A DNA stretch of 64,000 bases from Sphingomonadales bacterium. GTDB lineage: Bacteria > Pseudomonadota > Alphaproteobacteria > Sphingomonadales > Sphingomonadaceae. The stretch is from NCBI GenBank assembly GCA_014763545.1, contig JACXVD010000014.1:1-64000 (forward strand), written 5' to 3'. Below the pieces are notes generated by a model, which was not told the DNA's origin, did not search any database, and worked only from the letters and a program-made list of their open reading frames with translations. This document shows, piece after piece, positions 1 through 8,287 of this stretch (positions are counted from its first letter, which is position 1; each line of letters starts with the position of its first letter). A program made the translations under genes and the position numbers.

Positions 1-871
1 GGGTCACGTCGCTCATCGCGTAGCTGACGCCGTAATTGCCGATCAGCAGCCCCGCGACCGCCATGGCCAGCGGCCCGGAGACGTGGAGCGCGCTGGACAA
101 GGCATAGCCCCCCATCACGATCGCGAGGGTGACCAGCACTTCGAGCGAATATTCGTCCATGCTGGCCAGCGCCTTGAACCCGATCCAGCCGAGCAACAGC
201 CCCACGACGACCCCGCCGCCTGCTTCGATCGCGAAAAGATGCAGGCCTTCGCCAATTGAGAAATCCTGCCCGGTCAGCGCGGCGCCCAGCAGCATGGTGA
301 ACACCACGATGCCGACCCCGTCGTTGAACAGGCTTTCGCCCGCGACCGCAGCCTGAAGGTCCGCAGGAACCGCCTCTTCCTTGAGCACGCCGAGCACCGA
401 AACGGGATCGGTCGGCGCGATCAGCGCGCCGAACACGAAATACCAGATCGGCGGCACTGCAAGGCCGAGCATTCCACCCAGGGCCCACATGCCCGCGCCG
501 GTGATCGCGGTCGATACGACCACCCCCAGCGTCGAGAGCAGCGCCACCGGCAGCCAGCTGGCCTTGAGCCGGTCGAGATCGACATGCAGCGCCCCGGCAA
601 ACAGCAGGAAGCACAGCATCCCTTCGAGCAGCGTCTGCGTGAAATTGAGCCGGGTGAGGAAATTCTTCACATGATCGTCGAGCAGCAGGCCGGGGAAGAT
701 CGCGTTGGCGACCATCAGCCCGCCGGCGGCCAGTGCCCCCATCACGGTCAGCCCGATGACATGGGGCAGGCGGATGAAATGGTAGTTCGCCCAGCCGAGC
801 AGGGCGGCGGCAACCACCAGCATGGCGGCAAGATCGAAGTCGCTGAGCGTGGCGGAAGCTGTTTCGTGCAT
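1..871 (-). CDS. CPA1-family Na+/H+ antiporter, C-terminus cut by window edge
   Basis: Integral inner-membrane antiporter that would exchange Na+ (or K+) for H+ in pH and ion homeostasis. Only the first 290 residues lie in the window; the gene runs off the left edge. Successive hydrophobic segments start near residue 12. Two signatures of CPA1/NhaP exchangers are visible: APTDPVSVLG at residues 152-161 and ESLFNDGVGIVVF at 179-191, which carries the Asn-Asp pair of the ion-binding core. I chose the ATG at 871 because the next upstream in-frame sequence lacks protein-like character. The divergent HprK-like gene starts 83 bases away. The family is clear; ion preference cannot be read from sequence. 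Confidence 0.9.
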   Translation of the reverse strand, partial: MHETASATLSDFDLAAMLVVAAALLGWANYHFIRLPHVIGLTVMGALAAGGLMVANAIFPGLLLDDHVKNFLTRLNFTQTLLEGMLCFLLFAGALHVDLDRLKASWLPVALLSTLGVVVSTAITGAGMWALGGMLGLAVPPIWYFVFGALIAPTDPVSVLGVLKEEAVPADLQAAVAGESLFNDGVGIVVFTMLLGAALTGQDFSIGEGLHLFAIEAGGGVVVGLLLGWIGFKALASMDEYSLEVLVTLAIVMGGYALSSALHVSGPLAMAVAGLLIGNYGVSYAMSDVT

Positions 872-954
872 GGCGGCCCCGATAACGTGACATTTGCCGT
901 CAGGCCAGCGGCGAGCGGCTTGCGTCGTGCAATTGCACCATCCAAAGCGACGTC

Positions 955-1878
955 ATGACTTTTCCGCGCGCCCCGACCCATCGCTACCGCCATTCCGGGC
1001 TGTGCTTTGCGTCGTCGCTGGCGCTGCCCGAATGGGAGGCCTTTGCCGATAGCGGAACGGGCGAGCCGGACGTGACGATCCTGCTCGATCGCGCAGGCGA
1101 TGCGTCAGGCCCGCCGGATTACGATCCCTCGTTTGCTGCCGAAACGCTGTCTTTTTCGATCGACGGGATCGGACGCTGGGAGGTGGCCGGGGGGGCGACG
1201 ATCCGCATCGTCCCGGCTGCTGGCGTCCAAGAGCGGGAATTGCGGCTGTTCACGCTGGGGTCCGCATGGGGTGCGATCGGCTATCAGCGCGGGTTTCCCA
1301 TGCTTCATGGCAGCGCGGTGGCGATTACCGGTGGCGCGGCGCTGTTCTGCGGTGCGCAGGAACATGGCAAATCGACCACGGGCGCCGCCTTGCTCGCGCG
1401 CGGCCATGCCTTGCTGGCGGACGATCTGAGCCGGGTGGACCCGCCTGGTGCCGACGGCCAGCCTGCGATGTTGCATCCCTCCGCCGCGCGGATCAAATTG
1501 TGGGACAGCGCGGTTGCCCATTTCGGCTGGCAGGATCGCGAGAAGGTGCGCGACTATTATCGCGACAACAAATTCCACTTCCACCCACCTGCCGGGGCGC
1601 CCGCCACCGAGCCGGTGCCGCTGCGTGCCGTGCACCTGCTGGAATGGGGCGATGAGATCGCCATCGAACGTGTGCAGGGCGGCCAGGCGCTGCCCGCGCT
1701 GGCGCAGGCCGCGATGTATCGCAAACCCTTCCTGCAGGCGATGGGGTTGCTGGCCGACCAGATGTTCAAAGTCACGCAGATTGCTGGTGCGGCGCGCATC
1801 TACCGCGTCACCCGACCTCGCGACTTTTCGCGGCTGGACGAGTTGTGCGAGCGGCTGGAGGCGCTCTGGGCCAGTTAG
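955..1878 (+). CDS. HprK-related (HPr kinase-like) P-loop protein
   Basis: A 307-residue protein whose centre resembles the HPr kinase/phosphorylase fold. LHGSAVAITGGAALF leads into a Walker A motif GAQEHGKST at residues 133-141, followed by LLADDLSRVD with Asp-Asp at 156-157, matching the phosphate-binding and acidic motifs of that superfamily. It is about twice the length of the short alphaproteobacterial HprK and lacks the classical HprK signature, so it belongs to the HprK-like group often found beside RiPP (lasso peptide) or PqqD genes. No PqqD, asparagine-synthetase-like gene or precursor is nearby. Its end overlaps the convergent oxidase gene by four bases. Substrate is unknown. Confidence 0.7.
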   Translation: MTFPRAPTHRYRHSGLCFASSLALPEWEAFADSGTGEPDVTILLDRAGDASGPPDYDPSFAAETLSFSIDGIGRWEVAGGATIRIVPAAGVQERELRLFTLGSAWGAIGYQRGFPMLHGSAVAITGGAALFCGAQEHGKSTTGAALLARGHALLADDLSRVDPPGADGQPAMLHPSAARIKLWDSAVAHFGWQDREKVRDYYRDNKFHFHPPAGAPATEPVPLRAVHLLEWGDEIAIERVQGGQALPALAQAAMYRKPFLQAMGLLADQMFKVTQIAGAARIYRVTRPRDFSRLDELCERLEALWAS

Positions 1879-3668
1879 ACCAGCCCCAGTGCGATAATAT
1901 GGGCGTTGCGGAACAGTCCGCGCGAGGATTCCGGCAGCAAATCTTCGCGCGTCGCCTGCCAGCGGCCGAGCGGTGACAAGCCGTCACATCCGACCTGCCC
2001 GAAATCGGCAGCGACTTTCACCCGGTCGAGGTCGCCCAGCTTTCCCCAATGCATCGAATGGGGGATTCCCGCGCGGTCCAGCGCGCCACGAACCGCCGCC
2101 ACGCCATCGGGCAGGACAGGTTTGAGTGCGCGGAAAGCGGCTGCATCGGGCATATCCGGCGGCGCTTCCGGGCTTTCCGCCGCCTGCGCGAACAATTCGC
2201 ATACCAGTGGCGACAGGCCATCGATTTCGATCACGGTATTTTCCGCGAAGCGGGTGAAGGCCAGCGTCCCCGCAGGCTGCGAGACAAAGCGGAGCGTGAA
2301 TACGAAGCTTGCAGGCAAGCCTTCGACCGCCTTGGCCAGCGCCGGAATCGCCTTCGACGTCAACTCGCGCGGGATCGCGAAAGACGCGTTGTACAATGCC
2401 CCGGCAAATCCGCCGGTGATCTCGTCGGGATGCAGTTCGTCCCAATGAAACTTGGGCACATCGGGTCCGTCGGGATCGAAACCGCCGTGAAACTCCTGGA
2501 AATGTCCGTCCGCAGCGTAGCGGGCGAAGGCTGACGTCGCGCCGTCGAGGATGGCCCGCAATGCAGCGTCCGCCGGATCGGCGCACTCGGCGCCAGCCGC
2601 AGGTCGCTGGCCCAGCCCGTTCGTCGGGTCGTATCCGGCGGCACAGCGCGCGATGAACTCGCCCGCGCAGTGGCCCTTGTGGCATCCATCGCCGGTTCGC
2701 GCGGCGCCCGTCGCGAAATAGAGATTGTGCAGCGCCGCCTCCGCAAACGGCGCATGCGGATCGATCGTCAGTTCATAAAAGGCGGGCCAGCTTTCGCAGC
2801 CGATCCGGCGCGCAATGCCGCCAAAATCGCCCGCATCGATGCGCGCGAGGAATCCGGGATCGATGGCATGCTTGGCGCGCAGCGGCGCATAGAGACGGTC
2901 CTCCACCAACCGCAGCGCAACCCCGTTGACCAGACCCATTGCACCCAGATGGACCAGCGCATCGGCAAAGCGCCGGTCGCAACGCACGAGGCGCGGCGGG
3001 ATACCGCCGATGGCAAGCTTCTCCAGGGCTGTATCGGACAGCAGCGGCGAAGCCGAAGGCTCGATCCACACATGTTCGCCATGCCCGACGATCAGATGCA
3101 TTCCCAGCACTGCATTCTGTAATCCGCCGAAGCCGATCTTCGATCCGTGGCTGGCGGTGGCGAAGCCGCCCGCGATGCTCGGGCCCAGATGGGTGCCGCT
3201 GGTTTCGACCGTCAGCCCGCGCGGCTTGGCCCAGTTGACCAGCTCGCGCAGGCGCGTGCCGCCGCTGGTCAGCGCGATGCATCGGGCGGGCGTGCGGCAG
3301 TTGGGGTTGCGGTCACCATCCGCGAGCGTTCCGGTGCCCGCCAGCCCGTCGCACAGCAGCTGCGAATAGCGGCTGCCGATCAGCGCCGAGAAGCTCCACC
3401 CGCGACCGACCATGCCGAGCTCAGGGCTGACCGGCGGGCCGGGGAAGGGGGCGTTGGCGAGCGCCAGCACCCTTGCGACATGCTCGGACAATTTGGCCCC
3501 GGTCGCAGCGAACCGGGCCAGTCCATCGTCACCGGCAAGGTCGGCGGCGTAGAACCGGCCCAGGTCGCGAACCCGCAATTGGGGCAGGGTTGTCCCATCG
3601 GCGCTGTCGCCGACAGAGAGGTGATAGTTCGACCAGGCGGCAAGTGTGTCGTAGGCGATGCTGGGCAT
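1875..3668 (-). CDS. FAD-linked oxidase (PCMH/VAO-type, sugar-lactone oxidase-like)
   Basis: A 597-residue flavoprotein. Residues of roughly 90-280 form the FAD-binding PCMH domain: TSGGTRLRELVNWA, then SGTHLGPSIAGGFATASHG and the following KIGFGGLQNAVLGMHLI stretch match the pyrophosphate-binding loops of the VAO/GlcD/gulonolactone-oxidase family. No signal peptide or membrane segment is seen, so it is probably cytoplasmic. The substrate domain has a Cys/His-rich patch near residues 326-365 (four Cys, including GDGCHKGHCAGEF) that I do not associate with the family. It lies 33 bases downstream of the patatin-like gene on the same strand and could be co-transcribed. Substrate is unknown; a sugar lactone or alcohol is plausible. 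Confidence 0.75.
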   Translation of the reverse strand: MPSIAYDTLAAWSNYHLSVGDSADGTTLPQLRVRDLGRFYAADLAGDDGLARFAATGAKLSEHVARVLALANAPFPGPPVSPELGMVGRGWSFSALIGSRYSQLLCDGLAGTGTLADGDRNPNCRTPARCIALTSGGTRLRELVNWAKPRGLTVETSGTHLGPSIAGGFATASHGSKIGFGGLQNAVLGMHLIVGHGEHVWIEPSASPLLSDTALEKLAIGGIPPRLVRCDRRFADALVHLGAMGLVNGVALRLVEDRLYAPLRAKHAIDPGFLARIDAGDFGGIARRIGCESWPAFYELTIDPHAPFAEAALHNLYFATGAARTGDGCHKGHCAGEFIARCAAGYDPTNGLGQRPAAGAECADPADAALRAILDGATSAFARYAADGHFQEFHGGFDPDGPDVPKFHWDELHPDEITGGFAGALYNASFAIPRELTSKAIPALAKAVEGLPASFVFTLRFVSQPAGTLAFTRFAENTVIEIDGLSPLVCELFAQAAESPEAPPDMPDAAAFRALKPVLPDGVAAVRGALDRAGIPHSMHWGKLGDLDRVKVAADFGQVGCDGLSPLGRWQATREDLLPESSRGLFRNAHIIALGLV

Positions 3669-3701
3669 GGTGCGACCTTTGCCTTCAAAGGTTCGAGGGG
3701 A

Positions 3702-5045
3702 TCATTTTCCCGGTTGCGGTGGGGACAGGGTGATCCAGCCGGGCGAAACATATTTGGTGCGCCCCCATTCCACCAGGCAGGCCATGAACCCGGGATCGAA
3801 CACGCGATCTTCCTGCCCTGCATCGCGCTGGCAGCGCGGCGCCTGGGGGTTGAGCGAAAGATAGCCGTCGGCGGTGGCCAGCGACATGTCTTCGCGCGGG
3901 TAGATTTGCCGCAGCAGCGCGATCGAGTTGACCTCGTTCTGGTTGACGATGGTCGAATAGCTGCGCTTGCCGACATTGATCACGCTGGGGTCGGCATCGA
4001 CCCGGGCCAATGCCGGATCGCCCTTGGCTCCTTCATCCGGCGCAACAATGGTCGGACCGTTGCGGATGACCCAGATCTTCGGCTTATGCGCAACCCTCGC
4101 AGCCATGGCGCTGCCGCCGACGAGCTTGGCAAAAACAGACGATCGCACCCCGCCATCGACATAGGTCGTCCCGTCGATCTGGACCGGGCTCAACTGGCCC
4201 GGAACGGCGGACGACGCCATCGCGACACCGGTAACGCACTGGGCGAGATCGCGGTCGCTGCCGTCGCGTTGGGTGTAGTGATCCCGCACCATGGCGGTGA
4301 CATCGGTGACCAGCAAATTGCCGCTTTTTGCCTCGACCATGCCGATCAGCAGGTGGGGGCTGCCCTCTGCCGCAATCGCTTCCAGCATCGGGCAGCGGCC
4401 GCCGCCCTCGCCGGGCGGGCACAGGGTGCTTTCGATCCGCTCGCGAAGCGAGGCCGTGTCGAACAGCGACCCGCGGCGAAACAGCCCGACAAGCCCCCGA
4501 CCCCTGGCGATCTGAGACTGGTCGGTGATCGTATAGGCATCGACCAGTCCGTCGTACTCGCCTGCGGCCACGAATAGCGACTGCATGGCGCCGGTGCTGA
4601 TCGCGGTAATCGCGGTGATCCGGGGGAAGGCTTGCTTGTCGGCGTGCCAGGCATTCAGGAAACCGGCGCCGAAGGCACCCCATTGGCCGCCGCCCGAGAG
4701 GAACAGCAATCCATAGGGTCGCTCGATCCGGCTTTCGCCATCATCGCCCGGTGTGGCCTTGTCGGCACTTTCCACCGCATCGCGCAGGGCGAGCGACGCC
4801 TCGGTCGGCACGAACATTGCGGGCTGGCCGTCGTCGAACGCACCGCCTTCCATTTCGAAGAATACAGGCTGGGTGTCAGGAGCGTCGAAATCGCGTGCAT
4901 CGCGGTGGATTTCAGCGACCAGCGGCAAGTCGGGATATGCGCTGGTATGGCGCGCGAAACGGTCTCCACAGGTGAATTTCAGCGGGGCGGTCGAAACACA
5001 GGCGCTGGCACCGAGGCAAGCCACCATCACCAGCAAGATGCGCAT
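3702..5045 (-). CDS. Patatin-like phospholipase, predicted lipoprotein
   Basis: Predicted serine acyl hydrolase acting on lipids. The patatin catalytic elements are present: a Gly-rich oxyanion loop SGGGQWGAFGAG starting near residue 117, the nucleophile elbow AISTGAMQS with Ser150, and the catalytic Asp in VDGGVRSS at 297. The usual first Gly of GxSxG is Ala here. I chose the ATG at 5045 over an in-frame upstream ATG at 5168 because it begins a lipoprotein-type signal (hydrophobic run, then ASAC with Cys16). The upstream extension is not signal-like and would run into the divergent regulator's promoter. Length 447 residues. Palindromic GTGAA half-sites lie just upstream. Confidence 0.85.
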   Translation of the reverse strand: MRILLVMVACLGASACVSTAPLKFTCGDRFARHTSAYPDLPLVAEIHRDARDFDAPDTQPVFFEMEGGAFDDGQPAMFVPTEASLALRDAVESADKATPGDDGESRIERPYGLLFLSGGGQWGAFGAGFLNAWHADKQAFPRITAITAISTGAMQSLFVAAGEYDGLVDAYTITDQSQIARGRGLVGLFRRGSLFDTASLRERIESTLCPPGEGGGRCPMLEAIAAEGSPHLLIGMVEAKSGNLLVTDVTAMVRDHYTQRDGSDRDLAQCVTGVAMASSAVPGQLSPVQIDGTTYVDGGVRSSVFAKLVGGSAMAARVAHKPKIWVIRNGPTIVAPDEGAKGDPALARVDADPSVINVGKRSYSTIVNQNEVNSIALLRQIYPREDMSLATADGYLSLNPQAPRCQRDAGQEDRVFDPGFMACLVEWGRTKYVSPGWITLSPPQPGK

Positions 5046-5064
5046 TGCCCCAGCCCCCCAGCTT

Positions 5065-5169
5065 GGTGAAGTTTCACCTTGAGCTCTGGACAATTCATAC
5101 CGGATCGTCCCAAAAGCGTGAAAATTTTGGAAATCACGTGTAAATGCGTAATGGTAAGCGTGAATCACG
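5065..5169. promoter_or_regulatory. Cluster of inverted GTGA half-sites between patatin and regulator genes
   Basis: The 136-base divergent intergenic region holds three inverted pairs of a GTGA(A/T) half-site: 5066-5070 with 5073-5077 (arms GGTGAA/TTCACC), 5118-5122 with 5133-5137 (CGTGA/TCACG), and 5159-5169 (CGTGAATCACG). The forward copies are 52 and 42 bases apart, close to whole helical turns. Position suggests autoregulation by the adjacent winged-helix regulator, or coupling of the two divergent genes. This is read directly from sequence; binding is inference. Confidence 0.45.
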
Positions 5170-5181
5170 GGGGGCAGTTAC

Positions 5182-6939
5182 TTGAGCAACGGCAGGTTCC
5201 GGCTCGAATTGCTTGGCCCGTTCGGCCTCTTCCGGCCTGACGGGAAAAGGATCGAGATCACCAGTCGCAAGGCCATGGCGATGGTCGCCTTGCTGGCGAT
5301 GGCGCCGGGTGGCCGCCGGACGCGTGAATATCTGCGCAACATGCTGTGGGAAACGCGCGGCGCGAAACAGGCGCAGGACAGTTTGCGCCGCGAATTGTCC
5401 AATTTGCGCATCGTGCTCGAACTGAATGAAGCCAGCGGTCTGCTCGACACCGAAATCCAGCGGGTAGGGCTGGTGATGGACATGGTGGACGTCGATGTCT
5501 CGCATCTCGGCGTCGGGACATTGTGGACCGGCCATGGCCCGGCGGGTGAGTTCCTCGAAGGAATCGACCTGCCTGCAGCGGAGCGGTTCGAGGAATGGCT
5601 GCGGCACGAACGCTCGCGAACCGAGGAATTGCTGCGCGCCGAAAACGACAACACGCTCGCACCGCCTCCGACCCCGAGTGAGATCTACGGCGGGGCCGTG
5701 CCCGATGCGCGCGAAACGCTTGGCAAGTCGTCGCTTTCTCTGCCGCCAAAGCCCTCGATCGCGGTGCTGCCATTCGTGGCGTCGGGCAATCTGTCCGACG
5801 CATGGCTGGGTGAGGCGATCGCCGAAAATGTCGAGCGGCTCATCAGCCGGTTTCCGCAATTGTTCCTCGCATCGGGAAACAGCTCGCGTTTGCTCGCCGG
5901 GCGTGGACTCACCGCGCAGCAGATCGCCGGGCGACTGGGCGTCGGCTTCGTGATCGAAGGCCGCGTGCGCGAAATGGCGGGGCGGCTGCGAGTTACCGTC
6001 AGCCTGGTCGACGGGCGCAATGGCGAACAATTGTGGGCCGATTCGATCGACGGGGCGAGCGACGACCTCTGGCTGTTGCAGGACGAGATCGCGGCCAGGA
6101 TCGCGCCGCGGATATGGTCGATGATCGACCTGGCAGAGCGCGACCGCAGCCTGCGGGAGCTAAGCCGGCCGAGCGGCAGCTACGAACGCTATTGGCGGGC
6201 CAGTGCGCTGCTGCGGCGCTGGGAAGGTCCGGCCCTGCTCGAAGCGTGCGAGCTGGCCGATACGCTGGTGCAGGACAATCCCACATGCCCCTGGGCGACC
6301 TCGCTGGCGGCCTATTGCTATTCGCTCGACTATTTCATGGGTTATTCCGCCGATCGGGCGCACGCCTATCGCCGCGGCAGCATGCTGTGCCAGGAAGCGA
6401 TGTGGCTGGCCGGCGACAATGTCGAGGCGCTGGGTTACTGCGCCGGTACGATCATGAACCTGGGCGGAAACCTCGATTCCGCCGACCGTCTGATCACCCG
6501 AGCCCTGCATGTTTTCCCGCTCTTCCAGCCGACGCTGTTCTGGGGGGGCTGGGTCGATATCTTCCGCGGACAAACCGAGCGTGCGCGCGGCAGGTTCGAA
6601 CTGGCACTGCGCATCAATCCGGCAAGCGGGGCGCGGGCGCAGACCTTGTGCGGCATCGGCTTCGCCGCGCTGCTCGAAGGCGATCTGCCGGCCGCGCGCG
6701 ACTTGTTTGCCGATGCGGAGCTGGAAGACCCGGCGTTCCCGATGACCACGCTCGGCAAGCTGGCTGCCGACCCGGGGCAGGCCGATGGCGGGAAGATGGC
6801 CGCCTTCGGGGAATCCGGTCGACAAATGGCGATGTCGGTGCTGGCCCTGTTCCAGCGTGCGGAGCATCGCGCGCAGCTGGCCGCTGCGCTGGGCGCGGCG
6901 ATCGCAGCGGCAAGCGGATCGCGCGCGGCCAACGGCTGA
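5182..6939 (+). CDS. Winged-helix/TolB-like/TPR one-component regulator (SARP-like)
   Basis: A 585-residue predicted transcription regulator. Residues 1-100 look like the winged helix of SARP/OmpR-type activators (FRLELLGPFGLFRPDG, then KAMAMVALLAM and LRRELSNLRIVL). After a Pro-rich linker, residues 191-310 match the FlgO/TolB-like domain common in CadC-like regulators (IAVLPFVASG at 193). From about 320 to the end the sequence is helical and TPR-like. No transmembrane segment is seen, unlike CadC. The start is a TTG at 5182 behind a GGGGGG tract at 5169-5174, since no ATG or GTG in frame precedes the conserved first strand. It is divergent from the patatin gene and may control it and itself. 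Confidence 0.75.
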   Translation: MSNGRFRLELLGPFGLFRPDGKRIEITSRKAMAMVALLAMAPGGRRTREYLRNMLWETRGAKQAQDSLRRELSNLRIVLELNEASGLLDTEIQRVGLVMDMVDVDVSHLGVGTLWTGHGPAGEFLEGIDLPAAERFEEWLRHERSRTEELLRAENDNTLAPPPTPSEIYGGAVPDARETLGKSSLSLPPKPSIAVLPFVASGNLSDAWLGEAIAENVERLISRFPQLFLASGNSSRLLAGRGLTAQQIAGRLGVGFVIEGRVREMAGRLRVTVSLVDGRNGEQLWADSIDGASDDLWLLQDEIAARIAPRIWSMIDLAERDRSLRELSRPSGSYERYWRASALLRRWEGPALLEACELADTLVQDNPTCPWATSLAAYCYSLDYFMGYSADRAHAYRRGSMLCQEAMWLAGDNVEALGYCAGTIMNLGGNLDSADRLITRALHVFPLFQPTLFWGGWVDIFRGQTERARGRFELALRINPASGARAQTLCGIGFAALLEGDLPAARDLFADAELEDPAFPMTTLGKLAADPGQADGGKMAAFGESGRQMAMSVLALFQRAEHRAQLAAALGAAIAAASGSRAANG

Positions 6940-6978
6940 TCACCAGCGCGCGCGGCTGCAAAGATCAATTCAGGGGAG

Positions 6979-7054
6979 TGGTGCCCGGGGGCGGATTCGA
7001 ACCACCGACACTGCGATTTTCAGTCGCATGCTCTACCAACTGAGCTACCCGGGC
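6979..7054 (-). tRNA. tRNA-Phe (GAA)
   Basis: A 76-nt cloverleaf on the minus strand. The acceptor stem GCCCGGG pairs perfectly with CCCGGGC, followed by A73 and an encoded CCA (6979-6981). The D-arm (GCTCAGTTGGTAGAGC) and T-loop (GGTTCGAATCC) are intact, and the anticodon loop CTGAAAA gives GAA, so phenylalanine. It is the last element of the infA-maf-RNase-yacG run, about 90 bases downstream of yacG. Confidence 0.97.
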
Positions 7055-7142
7055 ATTCGCTGCGGCAAGGGCCCCGAAAGGCCCGCGAGCGGTTGGAGTG
7101 GGGGCCTATGGCGAAGCGGATCGCGCTTGGCAAGGGGCTTTG

Positions 7143-7316
7143 TCACTCCTCGCGCGCGATATCGTCCGGGCTCGCCGGGTCGCCCGGCACGGCATAGGCT
7201 TCGTTGAACCAGCGGGCCAGGTCCTTGTCGCGGCAGCGCGCCGAACAGAAGGGCGAGAACTCTTCGCTGCGCGGTTTCTTGCAGATCGGGCAGGGGCGGG
7301 CGCGGGGCGTGCTCAT
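7143..7316 (-). CDS. yacG: YacG, zinc-finger DNA gyrase inhibitor
   Basis: A 57-residue zinc protein of the YacG family, which in E. coli binds GyrB and inhibits gyrase. The four Zn ligands are plain: CPIC and FCSARC form a C-x2-C-x15-C-x3-C pattern, followed by the family's DLARWFNE segment. The tail DPASPDDIAREE is acidic. The start at 7316 overlaps the stop of the upstream RNase-like gene by four bases (ATGA), so the two are translationally coupled. A longer in-frame ORF upstream is only readthrough of the preceding gene. Confidence 0.93.
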   Translation of the reverse strand: MSTPRARPCPICKKPRSEEFSPFCSARCRDKDLARWFNEAYAVPGDPASPDDIAREE

Positions 7317-8287
7317 GGCGTGATCGCCTGCGCGAAACCGCCTTCCAGCGCAAGCGCCGGGTCGGTCTCTATCCGCAATTCGCGCCCCGTCCGGCGGGCC
7401 AGTTCGGCGCGCCATTCCGGCTTGAGCCGTGCCTCGATCGCCGGATGGCAGGTGACCAGCAGCAGCCCCGGTTGCTGCACCGCTTCGGCCCGGCGGAGCA
7501 GCGCGCGCGCGCAGGCGGAAACACGGTGCAGGTGGATGCGGTGGAGCAGGGACGGGCGCTCAAGCCGCGCAACCAGCTGGACGAAACCGAACCCGTTCAT
7601 GGCGGTGCGTTCGTGGGGCCAGCTGTCAAGTGCGGTGCCGAGCGCCAGGTCGATCGCGCGCCTGTCCGCCTTCGCTTCGATGGTCGGGAAGTCGATCCCG
7701 ATATTGCCCGCAAGGTCGAACCGGGCGAGCGCGCAAGCGAGCGGAGCGACCGCAGCCAGGCCCAGCTCCCGCGCGGGCAGGCTACCGTCGATATCGACCA
7801 GCGTCATCGCCGGTGTGAGCGCGAAATCGAGCGCGCCGCCCGCGAAATCATGCCGTCCGGCCCAGGCTTCAGCCCATAGATCGTCCCAGTCACAGTCGGG
7901 GAAGCGATGGACGATGCGGGCGTCGTGCCCCGCTTCGCGCAGGCTGTCGGCCAGGCTGGGTGCGGCGCGCGGATCGCCGAGGCTGGGTCGTGCCCGTGCC
8001 AGCTTGTCCCGTCCGCGTTCGGCCATCGCCGGGCGGATCACCTCGAGCCGGATCGTAGCTCCTTCGGATGCTTCGCGCGGCAGGCGATCGACCAGCGCCT
8101 CCTCCCCGCTCGCAAAGCGCGCAGTGCCGCGCGCGGAACCGGCGTTGCGCGCGACGAGCACGGCATCCTCCACCTGGCCCGTGGCCAGCCTGCCCGGCCA
8201 GTCGATCCGCGCAGCGAGGATGGTTGCGCCGTCGAGCCGGATCGCGCGATGTTCGCCGATCCCTTCCTCGACCAGCCACTCAGCCAA
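7313..8287 (-). CDS. Compact RNase E/G-family protein
   Basis: A 324-residue protein related to the catalytic part of RNase E/G. The two Mg2+-binding acidic motifs are present: TLVDIDGSLP (Asp165/Asp167, equivalent to DVN in RNase E) and GNIGIDFPTI (Asp199). It is much shorter than RNase G (about 490 residues). I see no S1 RNA-binding domain and no CPxC Zn-link motif, so oligomeric state and activity may differ. It overlaps maf by eight bases and yacG by four within a tight operon. Sphingomonad genomes typically keep this gene beside maf and yacG; whether it cleaves RNA is unproven. Confidence 0.78.
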   Translation of the reverse strand: MAEWLVEEGIGEHRAIRLDGATILAARIDWPGRLATGQVEDAVLVARNAGSARGTARFASGEEALVDRLPREASEGATIRLEVIRPAMAERGRDKLARARPSLGDPRAAPSLADSLREAGHDARIVHRFPDCDWDDLWAEAWAGRHDFAGGALDFALTPAMTLVDIDGSLPARELGLAAVAPLACALARFDLAGNIGIDFPTIEAKADRRAIDLALGTALDSWPHERTAMNGFGFVQLVARLERPSLLHRIHLHRVSACARALLRRAEAVQQPGLLLVTCHPAIEARLKPEWRAELARRTGRELRIETDPALALEGGFAQAITP

